Shown: piece by piece, positions 8,679-17,054 of the stretch | How the letters are laid out: every line of letters starts with the position of its first letter | Position numbering within the stretch: the first letter of the stretch is position 1 | Assembly (NCBI GenBank): GCA_964446295.1 | Contig: CAYUNR010000008.1 | Location: 1-38,388 of the forward strand | Origin: CAITNM01 sp964446295 | GTDB taxonomy: Bacteria; Pseudomonadota; Alphaproteobacteria; Paracaedibacterales; CAITNM01 | Reading direction: 5' to 3' | DNA: 38,388 bases | Position numbers and translations under genes: made by a program | The notes under the pieces: model-generated | Seen by the model: the letters and a program-made list of their open reading frames with translations, nothing else | Told to the model about the DNA's origin: nothing | The model's database searches: none

Positions 8679-9362
8679 CTAAGCAACTGATATGTTCAGG
8701 TAACCCAACTGTATTGCGCAGTTTTTTAAAAAATCACTAGAAACCACGATATTAAAATCGTTAAAAGCAATATCACTTTTTTGGCATAAGGCGATAAATG
8801 CTTTAATGGCTTGTTCTGATTTTAAAACTACAGATTCAATATTTCCATTTTTTAGTGATTGTGCAATTTCCGCAGCAAATTTTTCTACTGGTTCTGTTTT
8901 GTATAAAAGAATTTTTAACATTTGAAAGCCAAATTTAGAAAGCTCTTCGGCTATGTCATGGCGTAAATGCTCACCACACCCGAAAACAATTGCACCATCT
9001 ATTGGATCAAGATTATTTTTAATCCAGTTAATTAAATTGAGCGCAGAAGGGTAGGGCTTATCTGAAGGTGATGAACACTCTATAAAACCTACACTCTTAG
9101 CTGCTGTTGCCGTAGCTACGCCCACACCATACACGGGAATGCTGCGATCCCAATCAGAATGCTCTAGGGCTAACGCTCCATTGGCGGATGTCAAAACAAT
9201 TGCTTGAGGGGTAATGTCTAGTTGTTTTACAGGTAAAAATCCTACAGACAGCAGTGCTTGATGGTGTGCCACATATCCGCAACGTGCCCAAAATGCTTTC
9301 TCTCTGCTCGTGGGTGAACGAGTTTGGGTCAGTAAAATGCCATTGCTTTTAATCATTTCCAT
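8679..9362 (-). CDS. hemD: Uroporphyrinogen-III synthase
   Basis: 227 residues. Cytoplasmic enzyme that cyclises hydroxymethylbilane with inversion of ring D to give uroporphyrinogen III, the precursor of heme and cobalamin. Recognised by the weakly conserved but diagnostic HemD pattern: N-terminal 'ILLTQTR', 'IVLTSANGALAL', 'YGVGVATATAAKSVGF', 'GEHLRHDIAEELSKFGF', 'LLYKTEPV' and 'VVLKSEQAIKAF'. Length is normal for a single-domain HemD. It is divergent from the LysR gene; the 126-bp gap holds both promoters. No hemC or other heme gene adjoins it. hemW lies 28 kb away in this window. Confidence 0.85.
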   Translation of the reverse strand: MEMIKSNGILLTQTRSPTSREKAFWARCGYVAHHQALLSVGFLPVKQLDITPQAIVLTSANGALALEHSDWDRSIPVYGVGVATATAAKSVGFIECSSPSDKPYPSALNLINWIKNNLDPIDGAIVFGCGEHLRHDIAEELSKFGFQMLKILLYKTEPVEKFAAEIAQSLKNGNIESVVLKSEQAIKAFIALCQKSDIAFNDFNIVVSSDFLKNCAIQLGYLNISVA

Positions 9363-9488
9363 GTTTTAAGTATGGACATATTTACCGCTTAGAAAAAGGT
9401 ATGTTTACGTTAGAATTTTATTTTTCTGTACAATTTTACAAAACTCTGTGATATTACGCGCATAGCAGATTCAACAAAAGGTCATGCC

Positions 9489-10379
9489 ATGGATTGGGAT
9501 AGATTAAGAGTTTTTCATATCGTTGCACAAGCAGGAAGTCTAACAGATGCGGGACATGCGTTGAATGTTAGTCAGTCCGCAGTTAGTCGACAAATTAGCA
9601 GTCTTGAAACCAATATTGGCGTTAGCTTGTTTAATCGTCATGCTCGAGGTCTGGTCTTAACTGAGCAAGGCGAGCATCTTTTTAAAATCACGCGCATTAT
9701 TTTTGCACACGTCAACGCGATTGGCACAATTATAAGCGAATCACGAGATGGTTTATCAGGCAGCCTAAGAGTAGCAACGACCATAGGTATTGGATCAGTC
9801 TGGTTAGCCTCAAGGCTTAAAAAGTTTATGCAAAACTATCCAAAACTACGACTAAATATTCAGCTGACTGATGATGATGTTGATTTTACAATGCGCGAAG
9901 CAGATGTCTCTATCAATTATCATGAAGCTTCTCCAACTGATGATGTTGTTCAAAAAGAACTCGCGAACATTCGTATGAGCGTATACGCCAGCAAAGAGTA
10001 CATTCAAACTCATGGAATGCCTAAAACTCCTGAAGAACTTGATCAACATAAATTGGTTGCTTTTGGAGAATCTGGGGCTCCAGCTTCAAATGCGAGCTGG
10101 TTATTGCGTTTTGGAACAAAACCTGGGGTGTTGCGTGTACCATATCTATCAATTAACAATGCATATGGAATGCTTCAGGCTGTAAAAGCAGGGATTGGTA
10201 TCGCAATTCTAGCTGATTTTATAGCAGCTGATCATGATGATTTAATTGAATTATTTACTGATATACAAACACCAACAATGACAATGTATTTCACTTATCC
10301 TAGTTCGTTAGATGGTTTAGGGCGTATTCGTGCTTTGCATGAATTTATTAAGTCAGAATTGGTAAAAAAAACAAAATAA
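9489..10379 (+). CDS. LysR-family transcriptional regulator (LsrB/VtlR-like)
   Basis: 296-residue LysR-type regulator. The N-terminal winged HTH begins 'MDWDRLRVFHIVAQAGSLTDAG' (split here at the helix) and continues 'LNVSQSAVSRQISSLE' and 'FNRHARGLVLTEQGE'. This closely resembles the alphaproteobacterial LsrB/VtlR group, which controls oxidative-stress, small-RNA or envelope genes in Rhizobiales and Brucella. A type 2 periplasmic-binding-like effector domain follows (about 90-290). The target here is unknown. Divergence from hemD makes that gene a possible target. The convergent lpxC gene ends 24 bp beyond its stop. Confidence 0.85.
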   Translation: MDWDRLRVFHIVAQAGSLTDAGHALNVSQSAVSRQISSLETNIGVSLFNRHARGLVLTEQGEHLFKITRIIFAHVNAIGTIISESRDGLSGSLRVATTIGIGSVWLASRLKKFMQNYPKLRLNIQLTDDDVDFTMREADVSINYHEASPTDDVVQKELANIRMSVYASKEYIQTHGMPKTPEELDQHKLVAFGESGAPASNASWLLRFGTKPGVLRVPYLSINNAYGMLQAVKAGIGIAILADFIAADHDDLIELFTDIQTPTMTMYFTYPSSLDGLGRIRALHEFIKSELVKKTK

Positions 10380-10403
10380 TTTTTTGTTTGATAGAACAGT
10401 CAA

Positions 10404-11348
10404 TTAACTTGTGGTTATTGTTTCGAAGTACTTTTTCAACAATTGGTAATTAAGGGTATGGCCAGGATTACAGGCCTCGTAGTGGCCAATTAATACATAT
10501 TCTGCTAATGCCATATCACCAATAGCATCCAACAATTTATGTCGAACTAGCTCGTCACTATACCGCAAGCCATCTTCATTCATGACAGCACCTTTGTGAA
10601 TAACAACCGTGTTGTCTAAGGATGCGCCTTTAGCAAGACCTGCAGCCCATAATTTTTGAGCGTCTTCATAAAAACCAAATGTTCTGGCTCTGGAAATAAG
10701 TGTTGTGAAATCGTCTTCATTGTATGAAAATTGCTGGAATTGTTCCTGTGTTAAATCTTCATACCTGTCAGTTGGAGTGAATTTTACACTAAATAGATTC
10801 TTATCGTATGGGCTTAATTGGGCCCATCCGTTTTCATTTTCGACTCTTATTGTTGTGGAAATTTTCAAAGTGTGACGATGCTTCGATTGACGAACTGTTG
10901 TTGTTTCTAAAATACCCTTACAAAACTCTTCAGAACATCCATCCATAATAGGTACTTCCGGGCCATCAATAGTTATGAGCGCATTTGTAATTCCTGTTCC
11001 GTAAAGAGCAGCTATAATGTGTTCAACCGTTGCCACAGATACACCTGAAGAATTTGTAATAGTCGTGCACATGTTTGTGGTGCTAACCATTTGCCAATTA
11101 GCTCGAATGCGATTTGGTTGGTCTTCAATGTCTGTACGTTCAAAAATAATTCCGTGGTCAACTGCTGCAGGGTGCACAATCATGCAAACAGCTTTTCCTG
11201 AATGCACACCAACCCCGTGAAAAATGACAGGGCTTGATACAGTATGCTGATTGATAAAATCTCGGCGCGAAAGTGCTTTTTTTGCGTGCAGATCTGCAGC
11301 AATTATGTCAGGCAAAGTATTAGATTTATTATTAGCTACAGAATGCAT
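10404..11348 (-). CDS. lpxC: UDP-3-O-acyl-N-acetylglucosamine deacetylase
   Basis: 314 residues. Zinc-dependent enzyme of the first committed step of lipid A synthesis in the cytoplasm. Zinc ligands match E. coli LpxC: His110 in 'VEHIIAALYG', and His260 and Asp264 in 'RHKLLDAIGD'. The catalytic His287 lies in 'NPGHTLNYQ'. Other signatures are 'GPEVPIMDGCS', 'SRARTFGF' and 'LAKGASLDNTVV'. The N-terminus is about 30-35 residues longer than in E. coli before the 'GVGVHSGK' motif, so a later start is possible although no better ATG is evident. Its presence implies a lipopolysaccharide-bearing Gram-negative envelope. It is divergent from tsaE. Confidence 0.95.
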   Translation of the reverse strand: MHSVANNKSNTLPDIIAADLHAKKALSRRDFINQHTVSSPVIFHGVGVHSGKAVCMIVHPAAVDHGIIFERTDIEDQPNRIRANWQMVSTTNMCTTITNSSGVSVATVEHIIAALYGTGITNALITIDGPEVPIMDGCSEEFCKGILETTTVRQSKHRHTLKISTTIRVENENGWAQLSPYDKNLFSVKFTPTDRYEDLTQEQFQQFSYNEDDFTTLISRARTFGFYEDAQKLWAAGLAKGASLDNTVVIHKGAVMNEDGLRYSDELVRHKLLDAIGDMALAEYVLIGHYEACNPGHTLNYQLLKKYFETITTS

Positions 11349-11471
11349 CAGTTCTCCACTAGTGTATGATGCCTTAAACCTAGTGTCGATTTCAAATAAA
11401 GATATATTACTAAATTTTACCTTTTGAAGAATTTATCAAGCAAAGTTTTCCAAAATTTGCTAAATCTATAA

Positions 11472-11891
11472 ATGATGACGGATATAATTTTCAATTTAGA
11501 TTCTATTGCAGATGCAGCAAAGCATGTTGTTAGCAAGTTAAGGCCTAAGTTGCCATTTTTGCTGTATGGTGAAATGGGTGCAGGTAAAACTACGTTAACA
11601 AAACATATTGTCGCTGCGTTGGGATATCAAGCAGAAGTCACAAGTCCTACTTTCACAATTATGCAACCTTATTTAACCAGTGCAGGTACACTTTGGCACA
11701 TTGATTTGTATCGTATGAATGATGAACATCAGATTGAAGAGCTTGGACTTGATGAGCTAAATATACAGGATATGATGATTATTGAATGGCCAGAACGTTT
11801 GGGTGATAAAATATTTTCTAAATATTTGAAAGGAACACTGTTGGTTCAATCTGATGACAGTAGAAAGCTTACTTTGGAGGCTAAAGAATGA
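11472..11891 (+). CDS. tsaE: tRNA threonylcarbamoyladenosine biosynthesis ATPase TsaE
   Basis: 139 residues. ATPase subunit that works with TsaB and TsaD to make t6A37 on ANN-decoding tRNAs. The P-loop GEMGAGKTT begins at residue 33. 'TSPTFTIMQPY', 'WHIDLYR' (near 75) and 'IIEWPERL' (near 104) are the standard TsaE motifs. The start is ATG-ATG, and either Met may be used. The stop overlaps the kinase start by 4 bp. The tsaE-amgK-murU order is typical of alphaproteobacteria. Confidence 0.93.
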   Translation: MMTDIIFNLDSIADAAKHVVSKLRPKLPFLLYGEMGAGKTTLTKHIVAALGYQAEVTSPTFTIMQPYLTSAGTLWHIDLYRMNDEHQIEELGLDELNIQDMMIIEWPERLGDKIFSKYLKGTLLVQSDDSRKLTLEAKE

Positions 11892-12868
11892 ATCAACGCA
11901 TTCCTTATTTTTGGGGGCAATATGACCACTTTGATAAACAATTTCTTACAGCTGATTTTTCGCCTCGTAAATATTTTCGCTGGCAAGCTGGAAATACTTC
12001 TTTAGTCTTAATGGATTGTCCTGATTTGAGCTCTTTAAAAGCATTTATAGAAATAGGGCAACATTTAACATCGCACGGTCTTAGTGCACCAGAAATTATA
12101 GAAGCAGATACAGAAAGCGGTTATCTTCTTTTAGAAGATTTTGGTGACGCAACTTTTACAAAAGTTTTGCAAGAAAGTCCTGGTAGGGAACATCAAATAT
12201 ATAAATCTGCAGTTGATGTTATTGTACATTTACAGGAACGTAATGAAAATCCCTTACCTTTTTTAAAGGCATATACTGTTGATTTCGGTCTAAATAAAGT
12301 GAAGCAATTTCTGACGTATCATTATCCAAAAGTGATGAATGATGAGGTCTCAAGCCCAGTTCAAGATGATTTTATTGGTGTTTGGACAAAAGCTTTGGAA
12401 TTAGCTTTGCAAACAAAAAAAAATATTTTTTTGCGTGACTATCATGTGGATAATTTAATGGATTTGCCAGAGCGATCAGCTCCTAAAAATATAGGATTAC
12501 TTGACTTTCAAGATGCAGTCTGGGCACCAATAGCAGGTGATTTAGTTTCCTTGTTGGGAGATGCCAGACGCGAGGTGTCAACTGAATTGACTAACCTTAT
12601 GTGGAAAAGATTTTTAGATGCTCATCCCAAAGGGGATCATCAAGAAATTTATGTAGCTGGCAATATTTTAAGTGCAGTACGGCAAGTACGCATTCTTGGA
12701 CTTTTTACTAGAGCAGCAACTGAACGTGGTGATAAAAGATTTTTGAATCGAATTCCTCATTTGTGGAATCTCTTTGAAAAATGCTGTGAAATTGAAGAAC
12801 TGAAACCAGTTAAGCAATGGTTTGACCTTAATGTTCCACTACAAAAACGAGTGATTCCAGCTATATGA
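11888..12868 (+). CDS. amgK: N-acetylmuramate/N-acetylglucosamine 1-kinase (APH fold)
   Basis: 326-residue kinase with an aminoglycoside-phosphotransferase fold. In the AmgK/MurU recycling route it phosphorylates recovered MurNAc at the anomeric position. Visible motifs are 'SGYLLLEDFGDATF' (hinge), the Brenner-type catalytic loop 'LRDYHVDNLM' near residue 180 and the metal-binding 'GLLDFQDAVWAPIAGDL'. The gene is sandwiched between tsaE and murU with 4-bp overlaps on both sides, so translation is coupled. The cognate nucleotidyltransferase follows immediately, which supports the assignment over a generic phosphotransferase. Enzymes of this route let cells bypass part of de novo UDP-MurNAc synthesis. 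Confidence 0.88.
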   Translation: MNQRIPYFWGQYDHFDKQFLTADFSPRKYFRWQAGNTSLVLMDCPDLSSLKAFIEIGQHLTSHGLSAPEIIEADTESGYLLLEDFGDATFTKVLQESPGREHQIYKSAVDVIVHLQERNENPLPFLKAYTVDFGLNKVKQFLTYHYPKVMNDEVSSPVQDDFIGVWTKALELALQTKKNIFLRDYHVDNLMDLPERSAPKNIGLLDFQDAVWAPIAGDLVSLLGDARREVSTELTNLMWKRFLDAHPKGDHQEIYVAGNILSAVRQVRILGLFTRAATERGDKRFLNRIPHLWNLFEKCCEIEELKPVKQWFDLNVPLQKRVIPAI

Positions 12869-13572
12869 TGAATATTTCTTCAACAGCAATGGTGCTGGCA
12901 GCAGGTTTTGGAAAACGTCTTGGCGATATTACTAAAAATACCCCCAAGCCATTAGTTTCAATTGGTAATACGTGCTGCTTAGATCTTTCGATCAATGCAC
13001 TGAAACAGGCAGGGTTCAAACGAATTATTATTAATACGCACTACCTAGCAGATCAAATTGAAGCCCATGTAAAAAGCTATACCGATTTAGAAATATTATT
13101 AAGTTATGAGCCAATCCTGCTTGAAACAGCAGGAGGAGTGCGTAATGTTCTAACAGAATTTGGTGAAAAACCATTTGTAGTAGTAAATGCAGATATGTAT
13201 TGGCAAGATTCTAACCCATCAATCATCCATCGCATGGTTGATGCTTGGCAAGAAACTGATGATTTTTGCTTAGCGGTTACACCGTTGAAAAATGCGCTTG
13301 GTCATTCAGGGAAGGGGGATTTTGTTATTGAAAATGGGTTGTTGCGTAAACCAAATGAAGATGATTTACCATCAAGTCGTTACATCTATATTGGTGTTCA
13401 GCTTATTAACCCAATAGTGATAACACAATTAAAGATCGAACCGTTTGCTTTGCCAAACCTATATTGGAAAGCCTCAGAAAAAAAATCCCTAAGAGGTGTT
13501 GTGTTTGACGGTACTTGGATAGATGTTGGTAATGTTGAAGGGTTAGCCTTGGCTAGAGGACTCACGATTTAG
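12865..13572 (+). CDS. murU: N-acetylmuramate-1-phosphate uridylyltransferase
   Basis: 235-residue sugar-nucleotidyltransferase. It converts MurNAc-1-phosphate and UTP to UDP-MurNAc, following the AmgK step. The N-terminal signature 'MVLAAGFGKRLGDITKNTP' continuing into 'KPLVSIG' is the classical LAAGxGxRL...PKPL motif. Also seen are 'LETAGGVRNVL' and 'VVNADMYW' (metal-binding Asp) and 'DGTWIDVGNVEGL' at the C-terminus. It overlaps amgK by 4 bp and ends the operon; no terminator hairpin with a T run was seen behind it. Confidence 0.9.
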   Translation: MMNISSTAMVLAAGFGKRLGDITKNTPKPLVSIGNTCCLDLSINALKQAGFKRIIINTHYLADQIEAHVKSYTDLEILLSYEPILLETAGGVRNVLTEFGEKPFVVVNADMYWQDSNPSIIHRMVDAWQETDDFCLAVTPLKNALGHSGKGDFVIENGLLRKPNEDDLPSSRYIYIGVQLINPIVITQLKIEPFALPNLYWKASEKKSLRGVVFDGTWIDVGNVEGLALARGLTI

Positions 13573-13644
13573 TTATCCATAATTAACCAATTCTTAATGC
13601 GCAATATGAGACTATAAAGATGCTAAAAAAGTATCTTGTGTATC

Positions 13645-14049
13645 ATGAACTGTATATTTTTTTTATTAGTTTTGCTTGTTAATATTACCTATGCAGGTGT
13701 GGATGTGCAGGCTGAAAAATTTTCAAAACGTATAACTTCTTCTCAACAGTCATATTGGGCTCAAGAAGAACAAGAAAAACTAGAAAAACGAAACAAAAAA
13801 TTTCGGTTAGGTAGTGGAATTAAGAAGGAAGGAAGCAGTAGTAAACCTAAATTAGTACAAATGACAACATCCTCAGTAGAGGAAAAAATCAACCTAAGCA
13901 AGGAACCATCTCGCTATAATCCAGAAAGTAACAATGACCTGAAGCCTTTGCCTAAAAATACTCATAAACTTATTTCACAAATAAGGCGACCTGACTATTT
14001 GCCTCAGCACCAAACTAAAATTAGTCATATTCTTACTCGCAAGCCTTAA
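13645..14049 (+). CDS. Small exported basic protein, unknown
   Basis: About 134 residues from the ATG at 13645 (an in-frame TTG lies at 13636). A clear signal peptide, FFLLVLLVNITYA, is followed by a mature part rich in Lys, Ser, Gln and Glu. A short charged helix 'EEQEKLEKRNKKFRLG' lies near its start; the rest is likely disordered. No domain recognised. It is 85 bp before the CNB-permease gene on the same strand and could be transcribed with that cluster. Confidence 0.55.
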   Translation: MNCIFFLLVLLVNITYAGVDVQAEKFSKRITSSQQSYWAQEEQEKLEKRNKKFRLGSGIKKEGSSSKPKLVQMTTSSVEEKINLSKEPSRYNPESNNDLKPLPKNTHKLISQIRRPDYLPQHQTKISHILTRKP

Positions 14050-14133
14050 TGAAAAAAAATACTTTTTCCACATTTGTTAATAAAAAATTTAGCAAAGTTA
14101 GTCACAATAAAATAAAACAACACTATAATTTCT

Positions 14134-15990
14134 GTGAAATCAACAAGCGCTTTTGACAAATTAGACTTCTTAAAGCCGCTACAGCGGGCTCGCCTTGCTA
14201 CTGTTGCGGCTGAAGAAACTATTATGTTTGGTGATATTATTTTTAAAGAGGGTGCTGATTCAGATTTTTTTTATGTATTGGTATCAGGGAAAGTTGAAAT
14301 TCGAAACAAAATTCGAAATGAAATTATTAAGCAAAATGATTTTTTTGGCACAGAGGTGCCTTGTGGCATTGAGCAATATCTTTTTACAGCGACAGCTTTA
14401 AGTAAGTGCAAAGTTTTGAAAATTAAGAAGGACACACTATACGACACAATCGATCAGATGGATTTGCAAAAATTTCAAAAAAGATTTTTACAAAATTTTA
14501 TTGGTGCATTTTATCCAAAGAAATTTTTGGTTTTTCAGAAAGGTCTTATTGAACGTTTATTCACACAAGCAAATCGATTTTGGGTTGATGGACTAGGCTG
14601 GATTCTTGCAGCAATAGTGCCATTTATTGTTTATTTTTTCCTCAATAAAACTACCATGAATTACCAAAGTCAGGTCTTTTTATCTATTCTATCTGCTTGG
14701 TCAATCATTGCTTCCTTTCGTTTGATGTCAGATTACGTTGCAACAATGGCAACAATTTTTCTGCTAATTGGTGGTGGTATTGTTAAAACAAAGGTTATAT
14801 TAGCAGGCTTTAGTTCAGGTAATTTTATTGTAGCCTTAAGTCTTTTAGGACTTTCAAGTGTGCTGGTTTCATCGGGCATCATTTATAGAGTAATGATTAA
14901 AATTCTGAAATTTTGCCGTCCAAGTTATTTTGGAGACAACCTTATTATGCTTAGCATAGGAGGGTTATTAACCCTTGGTGTTCCATCGTTTATGTTACGT
15001 GTGAATATGATGAAAATTTTTTATCATGACACGCTTCATATTCGTAATTTATCAGACACTTCAACGCAAGCTCAAGCGTTAGGTTTTAGTGCTTACTGCG
15101 GAGCAGGAATTTTTTCTCAGAGTATACTAAGTGCTTCTATGATGCATTTTATTTTATTAGGGTTGTTTTGGGGGCAATATGCAACTCAATTTGACTGGTG
15201 GGGGTGGTTATTTGCATCTCTAGGACCGCTTGCGGTATTGCTACTTGGGTATCTTATTTTGGTAAGCTTTTATTTTGGTAAAACATCTTACCCCCAAATA
15301 GAAAATGACAAATTCCGCAATGCTCATTTGAAAAATATTTTGGACATTTTAGGTCCTGCATCTCCTACGGAAAAAGCATCATTTATTTGTATGTTTGGTG
15401 CAATTCTCAGTCTTGCAACTGTCAGTGTGCATGGTATTGCACCAGATGTTATTTGCTTACTCATTTTACTGTTTTTATTTGTGTTTCAATTTATGAACGA
15501 TAAAGGTTTTCAAACGCGTATAAAATGGGATTTTTTAATTTTTATGTGTGGACTTTCGGGTATTGCATTCGCAGCTAACGACGTTGGGCTTATAAGCTGG
15601 TTGGAAGACAATACCAGGTGGATGACGGATTATTTAAACCATCATTTTTTTGAACTGACGACTTTTCTTATTATTTTTTCAATGCTTGTGCAATTTATAC
15701 TTCCACGAGATGTAAATATAAACATATTAAGCATTATGTTTATTCCCTTATTTCAAAAAAATGGTATGAACCCATGGATAGCTGTTTACATCATCAACAC
15801 CATTGGAAGAATTTGGTTTTTTGAATATCAAGAACCTGAATATCGTATATTTGCAAAACATGGAAAAAATTATTCAGTTGATTTTGCTAAAAAGCTTAAG
15901 AACTCCCGTTTAAGGCTGAATATGTTTTACATTATTTCTCTATATGTTGGAATTTTCTACTGGAAGTGGATTGGGATTTTACCATGGTAG
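14134..15990 (+). CDS. Cyclic-nucleotide-binding-like domain fused to an SLC13/DASS-like permease
   Basis: 618 residues. Residues 10-105 form a cNMP-binding-like beta-roll: 'FKEGADSDFFYVLVSGKVEI' then 'NDFFGTE'. A linker leads to about ten or more membrane segments from residue 150 on, resembling divalent anion/sodium symporters, for example 'KWDFLIFMCGLSGIAFA' followed by 'LISWLEDN'. The phosphate-binding cassette lacks the Arg of canonical sites: the sequence is 'FTATA' (Phe84) where R-[ST]-A is expected, so cNMP binding is doubtful. The GTG start is the only usual start codon between an in-frame stop (14113) and the domain, and it has no Shine-Dalgarno; TATAAT sits 4 bases before it. Two solute-binding protein genes follow with overlaps. 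Substrate unknown. Confidence 0.72.
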   Translation: MKSTSAFDKLDFLKPLQRARLATVAAEETIMFGDIIFKEGADSDFFYVLVSGKVEIRNKIRNEIIKQNDFFGTEVPCGIEQYLFTATALSKCKVLKIKKDTLYDTIDQMDLQKFQKRFLQNFIGAFYPKKFLVFQKGLIERLFTQANRFWVDGLGWILAAIVPFIVYFFLNKTTMNYQSQVFLSILSAWSIIASFRLMSDYVATMATIFLLIGGGIVKTKVILAGFSSGNFIVALSLLGLSSVLVSSGIIYRVMIKILKFCRPSYFGDNLIMLSIGGLLTLGVPSFMLRVNMMKIFYHDTLHIRNLSDTSTQAQALGFSAYCGAGIFSQSILSASMMHFILLGLFWGQYATQFDWWGWLFASLGPLAVLLLGYLILVSFYFGKTSYPQIENDKFRNAHLKNILDILGPASPTEKASFICMFGAILSLATVSVHGIAPDVICLLILLFLFVFQFMNDKGFQTRIKWDFLIFMCGLSGIAFAANDVGLISWLEDNTRWMTDYLNHHFFELTTFLIIFSMLVQFILPRDVNINILSIMFIPLFQKNGMNPWIAVYIINTIGRIWFFEYQEPEYRIFAKHGKNYSVDFAKKLKNSRLRLNMFYIISLYVGIFYWKWIGILPW

Positions 15991-17054
15991 ATAATCTGCA
16001 CACTGCAAAACTTAAGTCAACAATTATCAGCATATTAAAGGGAGTTGTTTTTGCAAGTCTTTTAGGACTTTTAGTTTTGCATAATTTAAGCAAACCAAGA
16101 ATTATGGTTATTCACAGCTATGAACCAACTATGGATATAGTTAAAGATTTTGATAATGGAACAAAAAAAGTTTTGGAAAATGAATTTGATCTGCTTATTC
16201 AAACTTATTACCTGAATATGCTTAATACAAATACGATCAAGCAAAAAATTAACGCAGGCACACAAGCAAGAGTTTCAATTGATCGTTTTAAGCCTGAAAT
16301 TTTAGTTGCAGTCGGTGATGAAGCACAGGAATTTTCTGCAAAATTTTATTTAGGAAAAAAAAACATAAGAGTAATTTTTGCAGGCGTGAAAGGTGATTTT
16401 AAAAAATTTGGGTACATACCTGGTCAAAACGTAGGTGGAATTATTGAAGTGCCTCAAGTCCAGGAGCTCAATTTATTAATAAATAGTATGTTTCCAGGAA
16501 AAAAAAACATTAAATTAGCTCACTTGGGTGATGCGTCGACAATTGTCAATTTAACGGAAAAAACTTTAATTCAACATGCGTGGAAAAATGTTAAGTTTCA
16601 GGACTCAATCATGGTTGATGATTCAGTAAGCTTTAAAAGAGCTGCTGCATTTTTTAATAAACATTACGATGTGCTTTTGATTTCAAGTTATAAGCGATTA
16701 AAAGATAGCTTTGATACTGACGATGAAATTGCTTCTGATGAAACAATGAAGTGGGTGACTGAAAATACTACTATTCCTATTATTTCAACAATGGGTTATG
16801 CCATTGAAGAGGGGGCTGGTGCTGCTATTGTATCATCGGCCTATGATCAAGGTATGTTAGCAATGCGTTCTGCTTTAAAAATGCTTAAAACAAAATCATA
16901 CTTCCCTAATATAACTTCTAAGGTTTTATCTGTATTTCTTAATGATGATCATATACGTGAACGAAAGATTTTTATTCCCTCAATCTACAGGTCATTTGCA
17001 GCAGGTACGCAAAAATTATATGGACATGGTGCAGCTCAAGAGGGGGGGCTATGA
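15984..17054 (+). CDS. ABC-type substrate-binding protein (ABC_sub_bind-like), membrane-anchored
   Basis: 356 residues from the ATG at 15984; an in-frame GTG at 15966 would add 6 residues. The N-terminus has a hydrophobic segment at about 15-33 with no obvious cleavage site, so it may stay anchored to the inner membrane facing the periplasm. The body resembles the PF04392 substrate-binding family: 'IMVIHSYEPTMDIVKDF', 'PEILVAVGDEAQEF', 'VGGIIEVPQVQE' and 'PIISTMGYAIEEGAGAAIVS'. It overlaps the permease gene by 7 bp and the PstS-like gene by 4 bp, so all three are coupled. No ABC permease or ATPase gene is near, which suggests it serves the upstream secondary transporter or acts as a sensor. 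Ligand unknown. Confidence 0.72.
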   Translation: MVDNLHTAKLKSTIISILKGVVFASLLGLLVLHNLSKPRIMVIHSYEPTMDIVKDFDNGTKKVLENEFDLLIQTYYLNMLNTNTIKQKINAGTQARVSIDRFKPEILVAVGDEAQEFSAKFYLGKKNIRVIFAGVKGDFKKFGYIPGQNVGGIIEVPQVQELNLLINSMFPGKKNIKLAHLGDASTIVNLTEKTLIQHAWKNVKFQDSIMVDDSVSFKRAAAFFNKHYDVLLISSYKRLKDSFDTDDEIASDETMKWVTENTTIPIISTMGYAIEEGAGAAIVSSAYDQGMLAMRSALKMLKTKSYFPNITSKVLSVFLNDDHIRERKIFIPSIYRSFAAGTQKLYGHGAAQEGGL

